Below, piece after piece: positions 1 through 8,255 of a DNA stretch of 64,000 nucleotides; within the stretch, counting starts at the first letter, position 1, and every line of letters starts with the position of its first letter. Position numbers and translations under genes: made by a program. The notes beneath the pieces are model-generated. The model worked only from the letters and a program-made list of their open reading frames with translations. It ran no database searches and was not told the origin of the DNA. Source of the stretch: Nonomuraea harbinensis (GTDB taxonomy: Bacteria > Actinomycetota > Actinomycetes > Streptosporangiales > Streptosporangiaceae); assembly GCF_019396385.1 (NCBI RefSeq), contig NZ_JAHKRN010000017.1:89816-153815 (forward strand), written 5' to 3'.

Positions 1-42
1 ACTACCACGGCTGATCAACGCAGTTCGAGAGGAGCGTGAGGG

Positions 43-1137
43 ATGGCGGCCATCGATTTTCACACGTCCGGCGTTCCCGATTACGCCGTGCCTCCAGGGG
101 AGACGATCCGCGAGTTCCTTGACGATCTCGGTATGAGCCAGCGTGAGCTTGCGGCACGGCTCGGCCTGAGCCCGAAACACGTCAACCGACTCATTCAAGG
201 GTTGGTGCCGCTGAGCAGCGATGTCGCTCAGCGGCTTGAATTGGTAACCGGCATGCCTGCTCGGTTGTGGAACCGTCTTGAGGCGGACTACCAGTCTGCG
301 CAGCAGAGGCTGCGGCTTGAAGGCGAATTGGCGGCGGCGGTTCCTTGGGCGAGAAGCATGCCCGTTCGTGAGCTGGTCAGGCGAGGGATTCTTCCTGAAG
401 AGCCCAAGGATGACCTTTCCCGCGTGCAGCAATTGCTGGCCCTGTTCGGTGTCGCTCACCTGTCCACGTGGCAGGATCTCTACGAAAGCCCCGTCGCGTC
501 CTTCCGTCAGACCAGATCGTTCGAGGCCATCCCGAGCGCGGTCGCCGTGTGGCTCCGTCTCGGCGAGCTCGCTGCCCGTGATGTCGAGTGCCGGGAGTTC
601 GACGCGGCAGGGCTTCGCGCTGCTCTGCCGCGGCTACGTCAGCTGACTACTCAGCCGCGCGGACTCATCGCCCCGATCATGCGTGACATCTGTGCCCGGC
701 ATGGTGTGGCCGTTGTCTTCGTACGCGAAATCACCGGCGCGCGGGCCAGTGGAGCCACCTGCTGGCTTTCCCCGGGTAAGGCCATGCTCCTGCTCAGCCT
801 CCGGTATCGGACGGATGACCATTTCTGGTTCACCTTCTTCCACGAGATGGGCCATATCGTCCTGCACGGGAAGAACGACATCTGGATCGAGGACAGCGTG
901 TCGGCCGATGACCCGAAGGAAGCGGAAGCGGATCGATTCGCCTCTGATCTCTTGATCCCGCGGACGCTTCTGCCCAGACTGTCTTCTCTCAAGTCCCTTG
1001 GCTCGGTTGAGGAGTTCGCGCATGAACTGGGCATCGCGCCGGGGATCGTCGTCGGGCGCCTTCAGCACGACGGTTTCTGGCCTGCGAGCCAAGGCAACAG
1101 GCTGAAAAGAAAAGTGGATCTGGAGAGCGACTTCTAG
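43..1137 (+). CDS. XRE-family HTH / ImmA-IrrE metallopeptidase fusion
   Basis: This 364-residue protein joins an N-terminal helix-turn-helix (about residues 25-60, with the SQRELAARLGLS helix pair typical of HigA/VapI antitoxins) to a C-terminal ImmA/IrrE peptidase domain. The zinc motif HEMGH is at residues 267-271, followed by the EAEADRFA segment that normally supplies the third ligand. Proteins of this build cleave a repressor or act as antitoxin-like regulators; the target here is unknown. The ATG follows GAGGAGCGTGAGGG. Only 42 bases precede it, so a toxin or partner gene upstream cannot be judged. Base composition is less GC-biased at third positions than in later genes, which fits an accessory element. 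Confidence 0.85.
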   Translation: MAAIDFHTSGVPDYAVPPGETIREFLDDLGMSQRELAARLGLSPKHVNRLIQGLVPLSSDVAQRLELVTGMPARLWNRLEADYQSAQQRLRLEGELAAAVPWARSMPVRELVRRGILPEEPKDDLSRVQQLLALFGVAHLSTWQDLYESPVASFRQTRSFEAIPSAVAVWLRLGELAARDVECREFDAAGLRAALPRLRQLTTQPRGLIAPIMRDICARHGVAVVFVREITGARASGATCWLSPGKAMLLLSLRYRTDDHFWFTFFHEMGHIVLHGKNDIWIEDSVSADDPKEAEADRFASDLLIPRTLLPRLSSLKSLGSVEEFAHELGIAPGIVVGRLQHDGFWPASQGNRLKRKVDLESDF

Positions 1138-1222
1138 GAGCATGTTCACTGGATGACGTCCTCGCCGAGTTCGGTTACCCCGCGAACAGCTGTAGATGAT
1201 CTGGACGATGATGCGGCAGCGC

Positions 1223-1747
1223 CTACACCTCGGTGAGCAGGTAGAGCAGTGCGTTCATGCTCGTCCCGCTCACGATGTCGCGCTTGTCGATCAGCCGCCG
1301 GATCTCGGAGAGCGGCACCCACTCGATGCGCTCGGCCTCCCACGGCTCGGTGGGCGGGCCGATGTGCCGGGCGGTGTCGGCACGGAAGATGTGGTGCTCG
1401 GAGTCGGAGATGCCGCTCGTCGGCTGGGTGTAGAGCAGCGGACGCAGCGGGCCGGGACGCCAGCCGGTCTCTTCCTCGACCTCGCGGGCGGCGGCCGCGA
1501 TCGGCTCCTCGCCCTCGTCGACCTTGCCGATCGGGATCTCCCAGCCCCACGTGTCGGTGATGAACCGGTGCCGCCAGATCAGCAGCACCCGGCCCCGCCC
1601 GTCGGTGACGACCGCCCCGGCCCCGGGCGCCGTGCGGATGAGCCGGTGATCGAGGTGTCTGCCGTCCGGCAACTCCACATCGGCCACCCGGACGTCGATC
1701 CAGCGGTCAGAGTAGAGCGGTTGTTCCGAGTGGACCTGCCAGCGCAT
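1223..1747 (-). CDS. NUDIX hydrolase, ADP-ribose pyrophosphatase-like
   Basis: The 174-residue protein has a complete Nudix box between G74 and W96: G, five residues, E80, seven residues, then REVEEETG. This binds the divalent metals that drive hydrolysis of nucleoside diphosphates linked to another moiety. The upstream part (DHRLIRTAPGAGAVV) resembles the ADP-ribose/ADP-sugar pyrophosphatase branch. The true substrate cannot be read from the sequence. It is a single gene with no operon partner: the XRE gene ends about 85 bases beyond its 3' end on the other strand, and the secreted phosphodiesterase-like gene lies upstream on the same strand. Confidence 0.85.
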   Translation of the reverse strand: MRWQVHSEQPLYSDRWIDVRVADVELPDGRHLDHRLIRTAPGAGAVVTDGRGRVLLIWRHRFITDTWGWEIPIGKVDEGEEPIAAAAREVEEETGWRPGPLRPLLYTQPTSGISDSEHHIFRADTARHIGPPTEPWEAERIEWVPLSEIRRLIDKRDIVSGTSMNALLYLLTEV

Positions 1748-1834
1748 GCGGCTGCTCCCAGCGTGGACGGCTGCGTCGGCACCACGCTACAAGGAACCCT
1801 GGTCACCTCAACGCGTTGATCACCGTAGCTGCCA

Positions 1835-2638
1835 TCAGCCGCACTTGCCGGCGAGCCAGGCGCGATATTCCCTCGGGTAGTTCGTCATCACGCTCTTCGG
1901 GGCCTCGTTCAGCACCTGCTGCCATCGGTTCACGTTGCCGCTCCACGCGGGCGGCGGCTCCTCCCAGCCCACGCCGTCGGTCCAGCGCGCCTCGGAGCCC
2001 TTGAGCAGGCCGGGGTGGCGTCTGGCGAGCTCGGCCTGGATCCAGGAGTCCTTCGAGTAGACGAGGATGCGCTGCGCGGCCTGGCGTTCGACGATCGGGT
2101 CGGAGATCTCCTTCCAGGCCGCCGTCGCGTAAGTGGGGTCGGACAGCGCGCCCCTGGCCTCGGGTTTGACCTCCAGCAGCGCGACCAGGCCGCGTGAGCG
2201 CACGTGGTCGAGCCACTGCCGCAGCGTGTAGACCTGCTCTCCCTGGTACGGGCCGCGCGCGACGCGCCGGTCGCGCAGGTTGTCGCTGCCGGCCGTCCAC
2301 CAGAGGGCGGTGATGTTCTTCCTGGTGCCCGTCAGGCCGTTCGTGGTGGTGTTGTGCCACATGACGGCCTTGGTGCCGTGTCTGGTGAGCTGGACGTCGC
2401 CTTCCACCCCGTCGGCGCCCCAAGCTTTCTGGTCGTCCAGGGCGCGGACGTTGTTGGGCTGGCGGATCTTGTCCCGGTCCCACGGGTTGGAGCCGGAGGG
2501 GTAGCCGCCGTGTCCGAAGACCTGCGGGCAGGCGACCACGCGAGCCGCATCCGTACGGGCGTGCGCCGAGGGCGGGACGGCCGCCCAGGTGATCGCGGCC
2601 AGTGATGCGGCGATGGCCGCGTTCGTCCTGATCGTCAT
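1835..2638 (-). CDS. Secreted glycerophosphodiester phosphodiesterase-like protein
   Basis: The chosen ATG gives 267 residues with a clear Sec signal peptide (about residues 1-27, ending AHA). An open frame continues 44 codons further upstream but lacks signal-peptide character. The mature part starts with a GHGGYP motif, then EGDVQLTRHG and VMWHN, which match in order the HRG, ExD and HD motifs of GDPD TIM-barrel enzymes, though two are altered (GHGG for HRG, HN for HD). It probably hydrolyses phosphodiesters outside the cell or is a catalytically changed relative. It is divergent from the PQQ lipoprotein gene across about 140 bases. Confidence 0.7.
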   Translation of the reverse strand: MTIRTNAAIAASLAAITWAAVPPSAHARTDAARVVACPQVFGHGGYPSGSNPWDRDKIRQPNNVRALDDQKAWGADGVEGDVQLTRHGTKAVMWHNTTTNGLTGTRKNITALWWTAGSDNLRDRRVARGPYQGEQVYTLRQWLDHVRSRGLVALLEVKPEARGALSDPTYATAAWKEISDPIVERQAAQRILVYSKDSWIQAELARRHPGLLKGSEARWTDGVGWEEPPPAWSGNVNRWQQVLNEAPKSVMTNYPREYRAWLAGKCG

Positions 2639-2776
2639 AAGGGTCCGACTCCGTACGTGATCGAGGGGGTGATCCGCAGGCGCAGCGTACGTGCCGGGCA
2701 CCACGTGATCAAGAGGGCGTCGGCACGGCTCCGTCAGGTTGCCTCGCCCACCGATAGACGTGAGAATCACTGACCC

Positions 2777-4060
2777 ATGGCTGTCTTAAGGATCACAGGC
2801 ACTGTCGCGATACTCTGCCTTGCGCTCTCGTCAGGCTGCGGATTGCTGCCCGGGACACCGAACACGTCCGAAGGCCCGCACCGGGTGCCGGTCGAGTCAC
2901 CGGCCCGGCCCGGTGACGACGGCGCCGGTGCGCCGGAGGCCCTCTCGCATCACTGGGTCGGCCTCAACCCGGTCTGGACGGTCGAGCAGATCGACAAGAC
3001 GCCCCAGTACTACGGTCTGGTCTCCGACGGCGTCCGCTTCGTCGCGATGCGTAAGGAGATCAAGGGTGGTGCGCGCGGCGAGTTGACCGGCTACGACGGC
3101 GCGACCGGCAAGCGGCTGTGGCAGCGGGAGCTGGCCTGGAGCGGTTCGAGCGCGCCGGTCGCCGAGGACGAGACGATGGTGGTCGCCCTCGGCGACGAGG
3201 TGGACAGCAGGATCGAGGTGCCCGCGGAGTTCGTGGCGCTCGACACCACCACCGGCGAGGAGCGGTGGCGTGCCAAGGTGCGGCAGCGCGCGTTCATGAC
3301 CTCCCACCTCTTCCTGCCTGCGCCCGCGCAGGGCGCCATCCTGGACGGCGTCTTCTACTACGCCGACGGGGCCAAGCTGTACGGGCGTGACCTCGTCACC
3401 GGCAAGGTGCGGCACCAGCGCACCAGCAAGACGCACCTCGCCGTGGCGGGGCCCGTGGCCGCCGGGGATCGGCTGGTGGTCCTGGTCCGGCCGGACCCGT
3501 TCAGGCATCAGGAGAACCTCGACGGCAACGTCCGCAGCGCGGCCGTGCTCAGCAAGACACTCACCCCTGTGCACCAGCTCGACCTCCCGAAGGGAACCGA
3601 GGCCACTCAGGTGACCTCCGGCGGCGACATCGCCGTCGTCAGCGAGGGCGGCGGTACGAACCGGCACATGTGGGGCATCGACTCCCGTACGGGCAAACAG
3701 CTGTGGAACCAGCCGCTCGGGAAATCCCAGTTCGTCGGCCCGCCGGTGGGGAACGTCCTGCCCCTCATGGACTCTTCGCGCAACCACGAGCAGCAGTTCG
3801 TCGGCCACGACCTCCTCACCGGCCGGAGGCTGTGGAAGCTCGCGCCCCGCCAGGCCGAGAACCGCGTGGACAGGAGCCGGGCGATGGGCGTGGCCGACGG
3901 CACGCTGTTCGGCCTCGGCCACGGCGTCGAGATCGTCGATCCGGCCACCGGGAAGATCACGTTCGCCGCCCAGTTCACCCCGCGCGGCGGCGGCCTGGTC
4001 ACCGCCGCCGGGGGACGCGTCGTGATCTACAACCACGACGGGCTCATGGGCTTCGACTGA
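2777..4060 (+). CDS. PQQ-like beta-propeller lipoprotein
   Basis: The 427-residue protein starts with a short hydrophobic stretch ending in a lipobox-like LSSGC near residue 21, so it should be lipid-anchored outside the membrane. The rest has repeated propeller blades with the W-x-x-x-L and D-x-x-TG-(K/E)-x-x-W pattern (YDGATGKRLWQ, LDTTTGEERWR, IDSRTGKQLWN, HDLLTGRRLWK), as in PQQ-binding-like (BamB-type) proteins. The ligand is unknown; many such proteins no longer bind PQQ. It lies between two genes on the other strand, and its ribosome binding site is weak. Confidence 0.8.
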   Translation: MAVLRITGTVAILCLALSSGCGLLPGTPNTSEGPHRVPVESPARPGDDGAGAPEALSHHWVGLNPVWTVEQIDKTPQYYGLVSDGVRFVAMRKEIKGGARGELTGYDGATGKRLWQRELAWSGSSAPVAEDETMVVALGDEVDSRIEVPAEFVALDTTTGEERWRAKVRQRAFMTSHLFLPAPAQGAILDGVFYYADGAKLYGRDLVTGKVRHQRTSKTHLAVAGPVAAGDRLVVLVRPDPFRHQENLDGNVRSAAVLSKTLTPVHQLDLPKGTEATQVTSGGDIAVVSEGGGTNRHMWGIDSRTGKQLWNQPLGKSQFVGPPVGNVLPLMDSSRNHEQQFVGHDLLTGRRLWKLAPRQAENRVDRSRAMGVADGTLFGLGHGVEIVDPATGKITFAAQFTPRGGGLVTAAGGRVVIYNHDGLMGFD

Positions 4061-4086
4061 CGCTCCCGGGACGATTCGACGGATCG

Positions 4087-5295
4087 CTAAGGGAATGAAC
4101 GGCGGCGGCGGAGGAGCAGGCCGCCCGCGCCGGCGGCCAGGACGAGAGCCGACCCGGCCAGGACGAACATCCGCCCGTCGGGGCCCGCGTCGCCGCCGGC
4201 CCCGGTCGCGACCCCTTCACGAGGGGTGATCGACCTCCGGGGTTCCTCGGAGTCGTCCTCGGTGGGGGTCACGGTGACGACGGCCGTCTTGGTCGGGGTG
4301 GCGGAGGCGGAGGGCGAGGCGGAGCCGTCGCCGACGGTCAGGGTGTAGGTCTTGAGCGAACCAGGGCTGGTCGGCTCGCACTCGATGAGAGGCTCCGTGG
4401 GCCGCGGCCCGAAGTTGACGGAGGCGGGTTTCACGGTCGCGGTGCCCGCGCGCCCCGAGGTCGTCTTCATGTCCACCGAGGCCGGCAGCGCGATCGGCTG
4501 ACCGACGGCGACGCCGCTCAGCTCGCCGACGCCAGTGGCCGAGGTGAGCCCGGTCAGGCCGGAGATCGACGCGTACGCGTACATCTTGAGACCCGTCGTC
4601 GGCAGCCCGTTGGGCGCTTCCAGCTCGGCGCCGCTCTCGTACGTGCCCTTCCACCCGATCGTGAACTGCTCGCCGACCTTGGGGTTGGCGGCCGGCAGCG
4701 TCAGGGTGGTCCTGATGCGGACGGTCTGGGGCGCGCCGGAGGTGGGGGTGCAGGTGTAGTCGACCACGTCACCGGTGCCGCCGCCTCCGTCCTGGCCGAC
4801 CGTGACGGTCACGCTCTCGGTGCCGGTGGTGGTGCACGTCGTCACGTCGGTGGGGGTGACGGCCAGGGCGAGCTTGAGGCTGCCGGTCTCGGTGGAGGGC
4901 TTGATCGTCACCTGGCCGCCGGTGGCGGCGGTGATCTGTACGGTGCTCGTCACCTGGCCGGTGGGCACCGCGGTGGTGCCGGGCGTGACGCTCGCGCCGG
5001 TCTTCGACAGGTCGGCGTGGGTGCCGCCGGTGACCGCGAGCTTGCCGTTGACCTGGACCTGGGTGGTGGGGGTCGGCGCGGTGCGCAGGGTCAGCGCGGG
5101 GATGGCCCACTTCGCCTCGAACGAGCCGCTCGCGGTGTCCGGCACGACGATCGGCACGCTCAGCGTGGTGTTGCTGAAGGGGCCTCCGGAGCAGGTGTAC
5201 GCCACCGTCAACGTCTTGTCGGCCGCCTGCGCGGGTGCGGCGGCGGACAGGAGCACCAGGCCGATGGCCGATGCCACCACGGCGAGCTTCGGCAC
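4087..5295 (-). CDS. Secreted, membrane/wall-anchored beta-rich protein (DUF6801-like)
   Basis: A GTG start preceded by AGGGAG gives 402 residues and places a signal peptide (PKLAVVASAIGLVLLSAAA, cut after AQA) right at the N-terminus. An ATG 16 codons upstream would put a charged leader in front of it. Two Thr/Val-rich domains each open with a YTC motif (mature N-terminus and about residue 185). A Ser/Pro/Thr-rich spacer with SASPSASATPT follows, then a C-terminal hydrophobic segment ending GGLLLRRRRSFP. That tail is a stop-transfer anchor; no LPxTG sortase signal is visible. The family resemblance to DUF6801 cell-surface proteins is from memory and the role is unknown. Confidence 0.65.
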   Translation of the reverse strand: MPKLAVVASAIGLVLLSAAAPAQAADKTLTVAYTCSGGPFSNTTLSVPIVVPDTASGSFEAKWAIPALTLRTAPTPTTQVQVNGKLAVTGGTHADLSKTGASVTPGTTAVPTGQVTSTVQITAATGGQVTIKPSTETGSLKLALAVTPTDVTTCTTTGTESVTVTVGQDGGGGTGDVVDYTCTPTSGAPQTVRIRTTLTLPAANPKVGEQFTIGWKGTYESGAELEAPNGLPTTGLKMYAYASISGLTGLTSATGVGELSGVAVGQPIALPASVDMKTTSGRAGTATVKPASVNFGPRPTEPLIECEPTSPGSLKTYTLTVGDGSASPSASATPTKTAVVTVTPTEDDSEEPRRSITPREGVATGAGGDAGPDGRMFVLAGSALVLAAGAGGLLLRRRRSFP

Positions 5296-5419
5296 GATCC
5301 GTCTCCCTGTCGATGGGATGAAAGGACCGCACCACGATGGCATCCTTTGGTCACATCTGTATCGAGATCAGCATCCTTCGGCAAATAATCGCTTGCCTGG
5401 GCCTCCTAGCCTGGAATTC

Positions 5420-5902
5420 ATGAGACCTCTCACCGAACCCCAGATTCGCACCTCGTTCGTCAACTGCACCAAGGGTGAGGCGTCCCGTCTGCACGTGCCG
5501 CGTGACCTGCCCGGCCAGCCCTGGGACGACCTGGACTTCCTCGGCTGGCGCGACCCGAAGGCCCCCGACCGCGCCTACCTGGTGGCCGAGCGCGACGGCG
5601 GCCCGGTCGGCGTCGCGCTCCGCCTCGTCACCGCCCGCCACGGCCACCAGCGCCGCAGCATGTGCTCGCTCTGCCTCACCACCCACACCGGCAGCGGCGT
5701 CGCCCTCGTCTCGGCCCGCAGGCGCCGCGGCGAGGCCGACTCGGTGGGCGTCTACGTGTGCGCCGACCTCGCGTGCCCGCTGTACGTGCGAGGCAGGCGC
5801 AAGCCGGAGTTCGGCGAGCGCCTGGAGGAGTCGCTGACCCTGGACGAGCAGGTCGACCGCATGACGGCCAACCTGCATGCCTTCCTGGACCGCGTGGCCT
5901 GA
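5420..5902 (+). CDS. FBP-domain treble-clef zinc-finger protein (EF-G-binding-like)
   Basis: This 160-residue protein starts at the ATG of MRPLTEPQI; the frame is open much further upstream but that part only mirrors the opposite gene. It has the arrangement of FBP (fibronectin-binding/FusB-like) proteins: an N-terminal helical region and a four-cysteine treble clef formed by MCSLC (about residues 82-86) and CADLACP (about residues 116-122). Family members bind elongation factor G, and some protect against fusidic acid; whether this one does is unknown. It converges with the phospholipase D-like gene, with the two stop codons directly adjacent. Confidence 0.75.
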   Translation: MRPLTEPQIRTSFVNCTKGEASRLHVPRDLPGQPWDDLDFLGWRDPKAPDRAYLVAERDGGPVGVALRLVTARHGHQRRSMCSLCLTTHTGSGVALVSARRRRGEADSVGVYVCADLACPLYVRGRRKPEFGERLEESLTLDEQVDRMTANLHAFLDRVA

Positions 5903-7150
5903 TCAGGTGCGGTTCTTGCAGGTGTCGCGCACCTTGTAGAAGTACGACAGGTACTCGGTGTGCACGTCCCGCCCGGAGATCCTGATCTGGGCGTCGTCCG
6001 CGTTCTCCAGGTGGGTGAAGTTGGCGCTGCCGGTGTAGACGCGGGGCGTGATGTCGTCGTCGTAGAAGCCGTCGGTCATCATCAGCTTCAGGTGCGGCAC
6101 GACCGAGCGGCCGCCGGCGGTGAAGCGGCAGGGGGTCACCTGGATGCGGCGGCCGTTGACGGTCTTGGCCAGCTCGGCGCGGATGGTGGCGTCGGCGTTG
6201 CCGGTGCCGTCGGCGCTCTTGTAGTAGACCAGGTCCACCCAGCAGTTCTCGCCCCGCAGCCGGACCAGCTCCTGGGCGATGGCCAGCCGGTGCTGGTTGA
6301 AGTGGGTCAGCACGAGCCTGATGTCGGTCTGGCGGTAGACCCCGTCGGTGTCCTGGTAGCGGCACTCGACGAGCTTGAGGATGTTGGCGATGGGGTCGCC
6401 GCTCGACCTGGCGCGCGGGAAGAACGTGGCGCGGTACTTCGAGCCGGTCGGGGTGGTCCAGTAGTAGGCGGGGTTGGGCGCCTGCCGCCGGCCCAGCCGC
6501 AGGTCGTCGAAGTACGTGTAGTAACCGTTGTAGACGGCGGCGTCGGTCAGGGTGAACGCGTCGTTGTAGGAGTTGTACAGATACCAGTCGGACAGGTTGG
6601 ACGAGGTCTGGAAGACGACGTTCCCGTGCGTGGTCCCGTTCACCTCGATGCCGGAGAACAGCGCGAACTTGCTGTGCAGGTAGTCGCGGCCGATGCAGCC
6701 GCGGTCGACCGCCGACGGGTTGGGATACTCGCAGCCGATCACGTACGAGCCGGCGCTCTCGTTCGCGCCGAGCACGGCCTTGAGGCGGGCGGTGATCTCG
6801 TCGTTGGCCCCGTTCTCCATGTCGTCGAGGATGACCTTGACGCGGACGCCGCGCTGGTGCGCCTGGATGAGCGCGTCGGCCACCTCGGTGGAGCGCTGGC
6901 CGGGGGAGAACTGGTGGTTGACGAACCTGATCTCGCTGGCCGTCCTGGCGGCCCTGATCAGCCGGATGAGCTGGTCCATCACGGCCGACTGCTGGGCGCT
7001 GGGCGTGCCGGGCACGCCGGAGTCGGCGACCGGGTCGTTGAACACGGGCGCGTTCAGCACCGGCGGGCCGGTGACGTCGGCGGACGCGCTGCCGGCGGGT
7101 AACAGGGCCGCGGCCAGGCATAAGGCCACGAGCGTGGCGATTTTCTTCAT
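5903..7150 (-). CDS. Secreted phospholipase D-like protein
   Basis: Starting at MKKIATLVA, the 415-residue protein has a standard signal peptide ending SASA, and the upstream GAAAGG supports this ATG. Two HxK motifs mark the paired PLD half-sites: HSKFALF at about residue 159 followed by a SSNLSDW segment, and HLKLMMTDG at about residue 353 followed by TGSANFTHLENADD. Such enzymes cut or exchange phosphodiester head groups by a phospho-histidine intermediate. The repeated N/S-rich loop after each HxK supports an active hydrolase. Substrate (phospholipid or nucleic acid) is not decidable. No operon partner. Confidence 0.8.
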   Translation of the reverse strand: MKKIATLVALCLAAALLPAGSASADVTGPPVLNAPVFNDPVADSGVPGTPSAQQSAVMDQLIRLIRAARTASEIRFVNHQFSPGQRSTEVADALIQAHQRGVRVKVILDDMENGANDEITARLKAVLGANESAGSYVIGCEYPNPSAVDRGCIGRDYLHSKFALFSGIEVNGTTHGNVVFQTSSNLSDWYLYNSYNDAFTLTDAAVYNGYYTYFDDLRLGRRQAPNPAYYWTTPTGSKYRATFFPRARSSGDPIANILKLVECRYQDTDGVYRQTDIRLVLTHFNQHRLAIAQELVRLRGENCWVDLVYYKSADGTGNADATIRAELAKTVNGRRIQVTPCRFTAGGRSVVPHLKLMMTDGFYDDDITPRVYTGSANFTHLENADDAQIRISGRDVHTEYLSYFYKVRDTCKNRT

Positions 7151-7226
7151 GAAGAGCGCCTTTCTGCGTGACAGTTTTCGCTGCTCGACTGTCATACGCG
7201 GAAAGATCGCCTGTCAATGGCCCCTG

Positions 7227-8222
7227 TCAGGTGGACTCGCGGATCACCAGCTCCGTCGGGAGGACGACCGGCTCGGCCGGGAGTCCCTCGAACAGGTCCA
7301 GCAGCAGCCGTACCATCGCCGCCGTCTGCTCGATGACCGGGTGGCGGATCGTGGTCAGCGGCGGCTCGGTGTACTTGGCCGCCTCGATGTCGTCGAAGCC
7401 CACCAGCGCCACGTCGTCGGGCACCCGCCGGCCCGCCTGCCGCAGCGACTGCAGGGCGCCCACCGCCATCAGGTCGTTGGCCACGAACACCGCGTCGAGC
7501 TGCGGGTCGTCGCCGAGGAGTTGCCGCATGGCGACCGCGCCGGACTCGCGGGTGAAGTCGCCCACGGCGACGATCGAGCGGCGGTCGGAGTCGCGCAGCA
7601 CGTTGCGGTAGCCGGTGAGCCTGTCCTGCCCGCCGATCATGTCCTGCGGCCCCGCGATGGTGGCGATGCGCCTGCGCCCCTGCTCCACCAGATGGCGCAC
7701 CGCGGTCTCGGCCCCGCCCACGTTGTCGTTGTCGGCGTACGGGATGTCGACCGGGACGGCGGGCCGGCCGTACGAGACGACCGGGACGCGCAGCCGGGAC
7801 AGCGCGCTCGGCAGCGGGTCGGCGCCGTGCATGGAGATGAGCATGACCCCGTCGACGTGCCCGCCCGCGATGTAACGCTCCACCCGGGCGTGGCTCTTGG
7901 CCGACGAGGCCAGCATGAGCACGACCTGCTTGTTGACCGTCTCCAGCTCCAGGCTGGCCGAGCGGATCACCGTGGAGAACAGCGGGTCCTCCGAGAACAC
8001 CCTGGTCGGCGGCTCGGAGACGACCAGGGCGATCGAGTCGGTGCGCTGGGTGACCAGGCTGCGCGCCGCCGAGTTGGGCACGTAGCCGAGCTCGTCGATG
8101 GCGCGCAGCACGGCGTCGCGGATCTGCGGGGCCACCGTCGTCTGGCCGTTGACGACACGGGACGCGGTGGCCCGCGAGACGCCCGCGCGGGCCGCGACCG
8201 CTTCCAGGGTGGGACGTCTCAT
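7227..8222 (-). CDS. LacI-family repressor (CebR-like)
   Basis: The 331-residue protein has an N-terminal LacI helix-turn-helix (TLEAVAARAGVSRATASRVV, about residues 4-23), a hinge helix ending NSAARSL, and a periplasmic-binding-type effector domain. It is the last gene of the beta-glucoside operon, 33 bases after the GH1 stop, so it is likely co-transcribed and autoregulated through the operator at 12716-12727. By analogy with Streptomyces CebR, the inducer would be cellobiose or a related beta-glucoside. The sequence does not prove the inducer. Confidence 0.85.
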   Translation of the reverse strand: MRRPTLEAVAARAGVSRATASRVVNGQTTVAPQIRDAVLRAIDELGYVPNSAARSLVTQRTDSIALVVSEPPTRVFSEDPLFSTVIRSASLELETVNKQVVLMLASSAKSHARVERYIAGGHVDGVMLISMHGADPLPSALSRLRVPVVSYGRPAVPVDIPYADNDNVGGAETAVRHLVEQGRRRIATIAGPQDMIGGQDRLTGYRNVLRDSDRRSIVAVGDFTRESGAVAMRQLLGDDPQLDAVFVANDLMAVGALQSLRQAGRRVPDDVALVGFDDIEAAKYTEPPLTTIRHPVIEQTAAMVRLLLDLFEGLPAEPVVLPTELVIREST

Positions 8223-8255
8223 GGCAACACCAAAAGGGAGGGCACGGAAGGAAAT

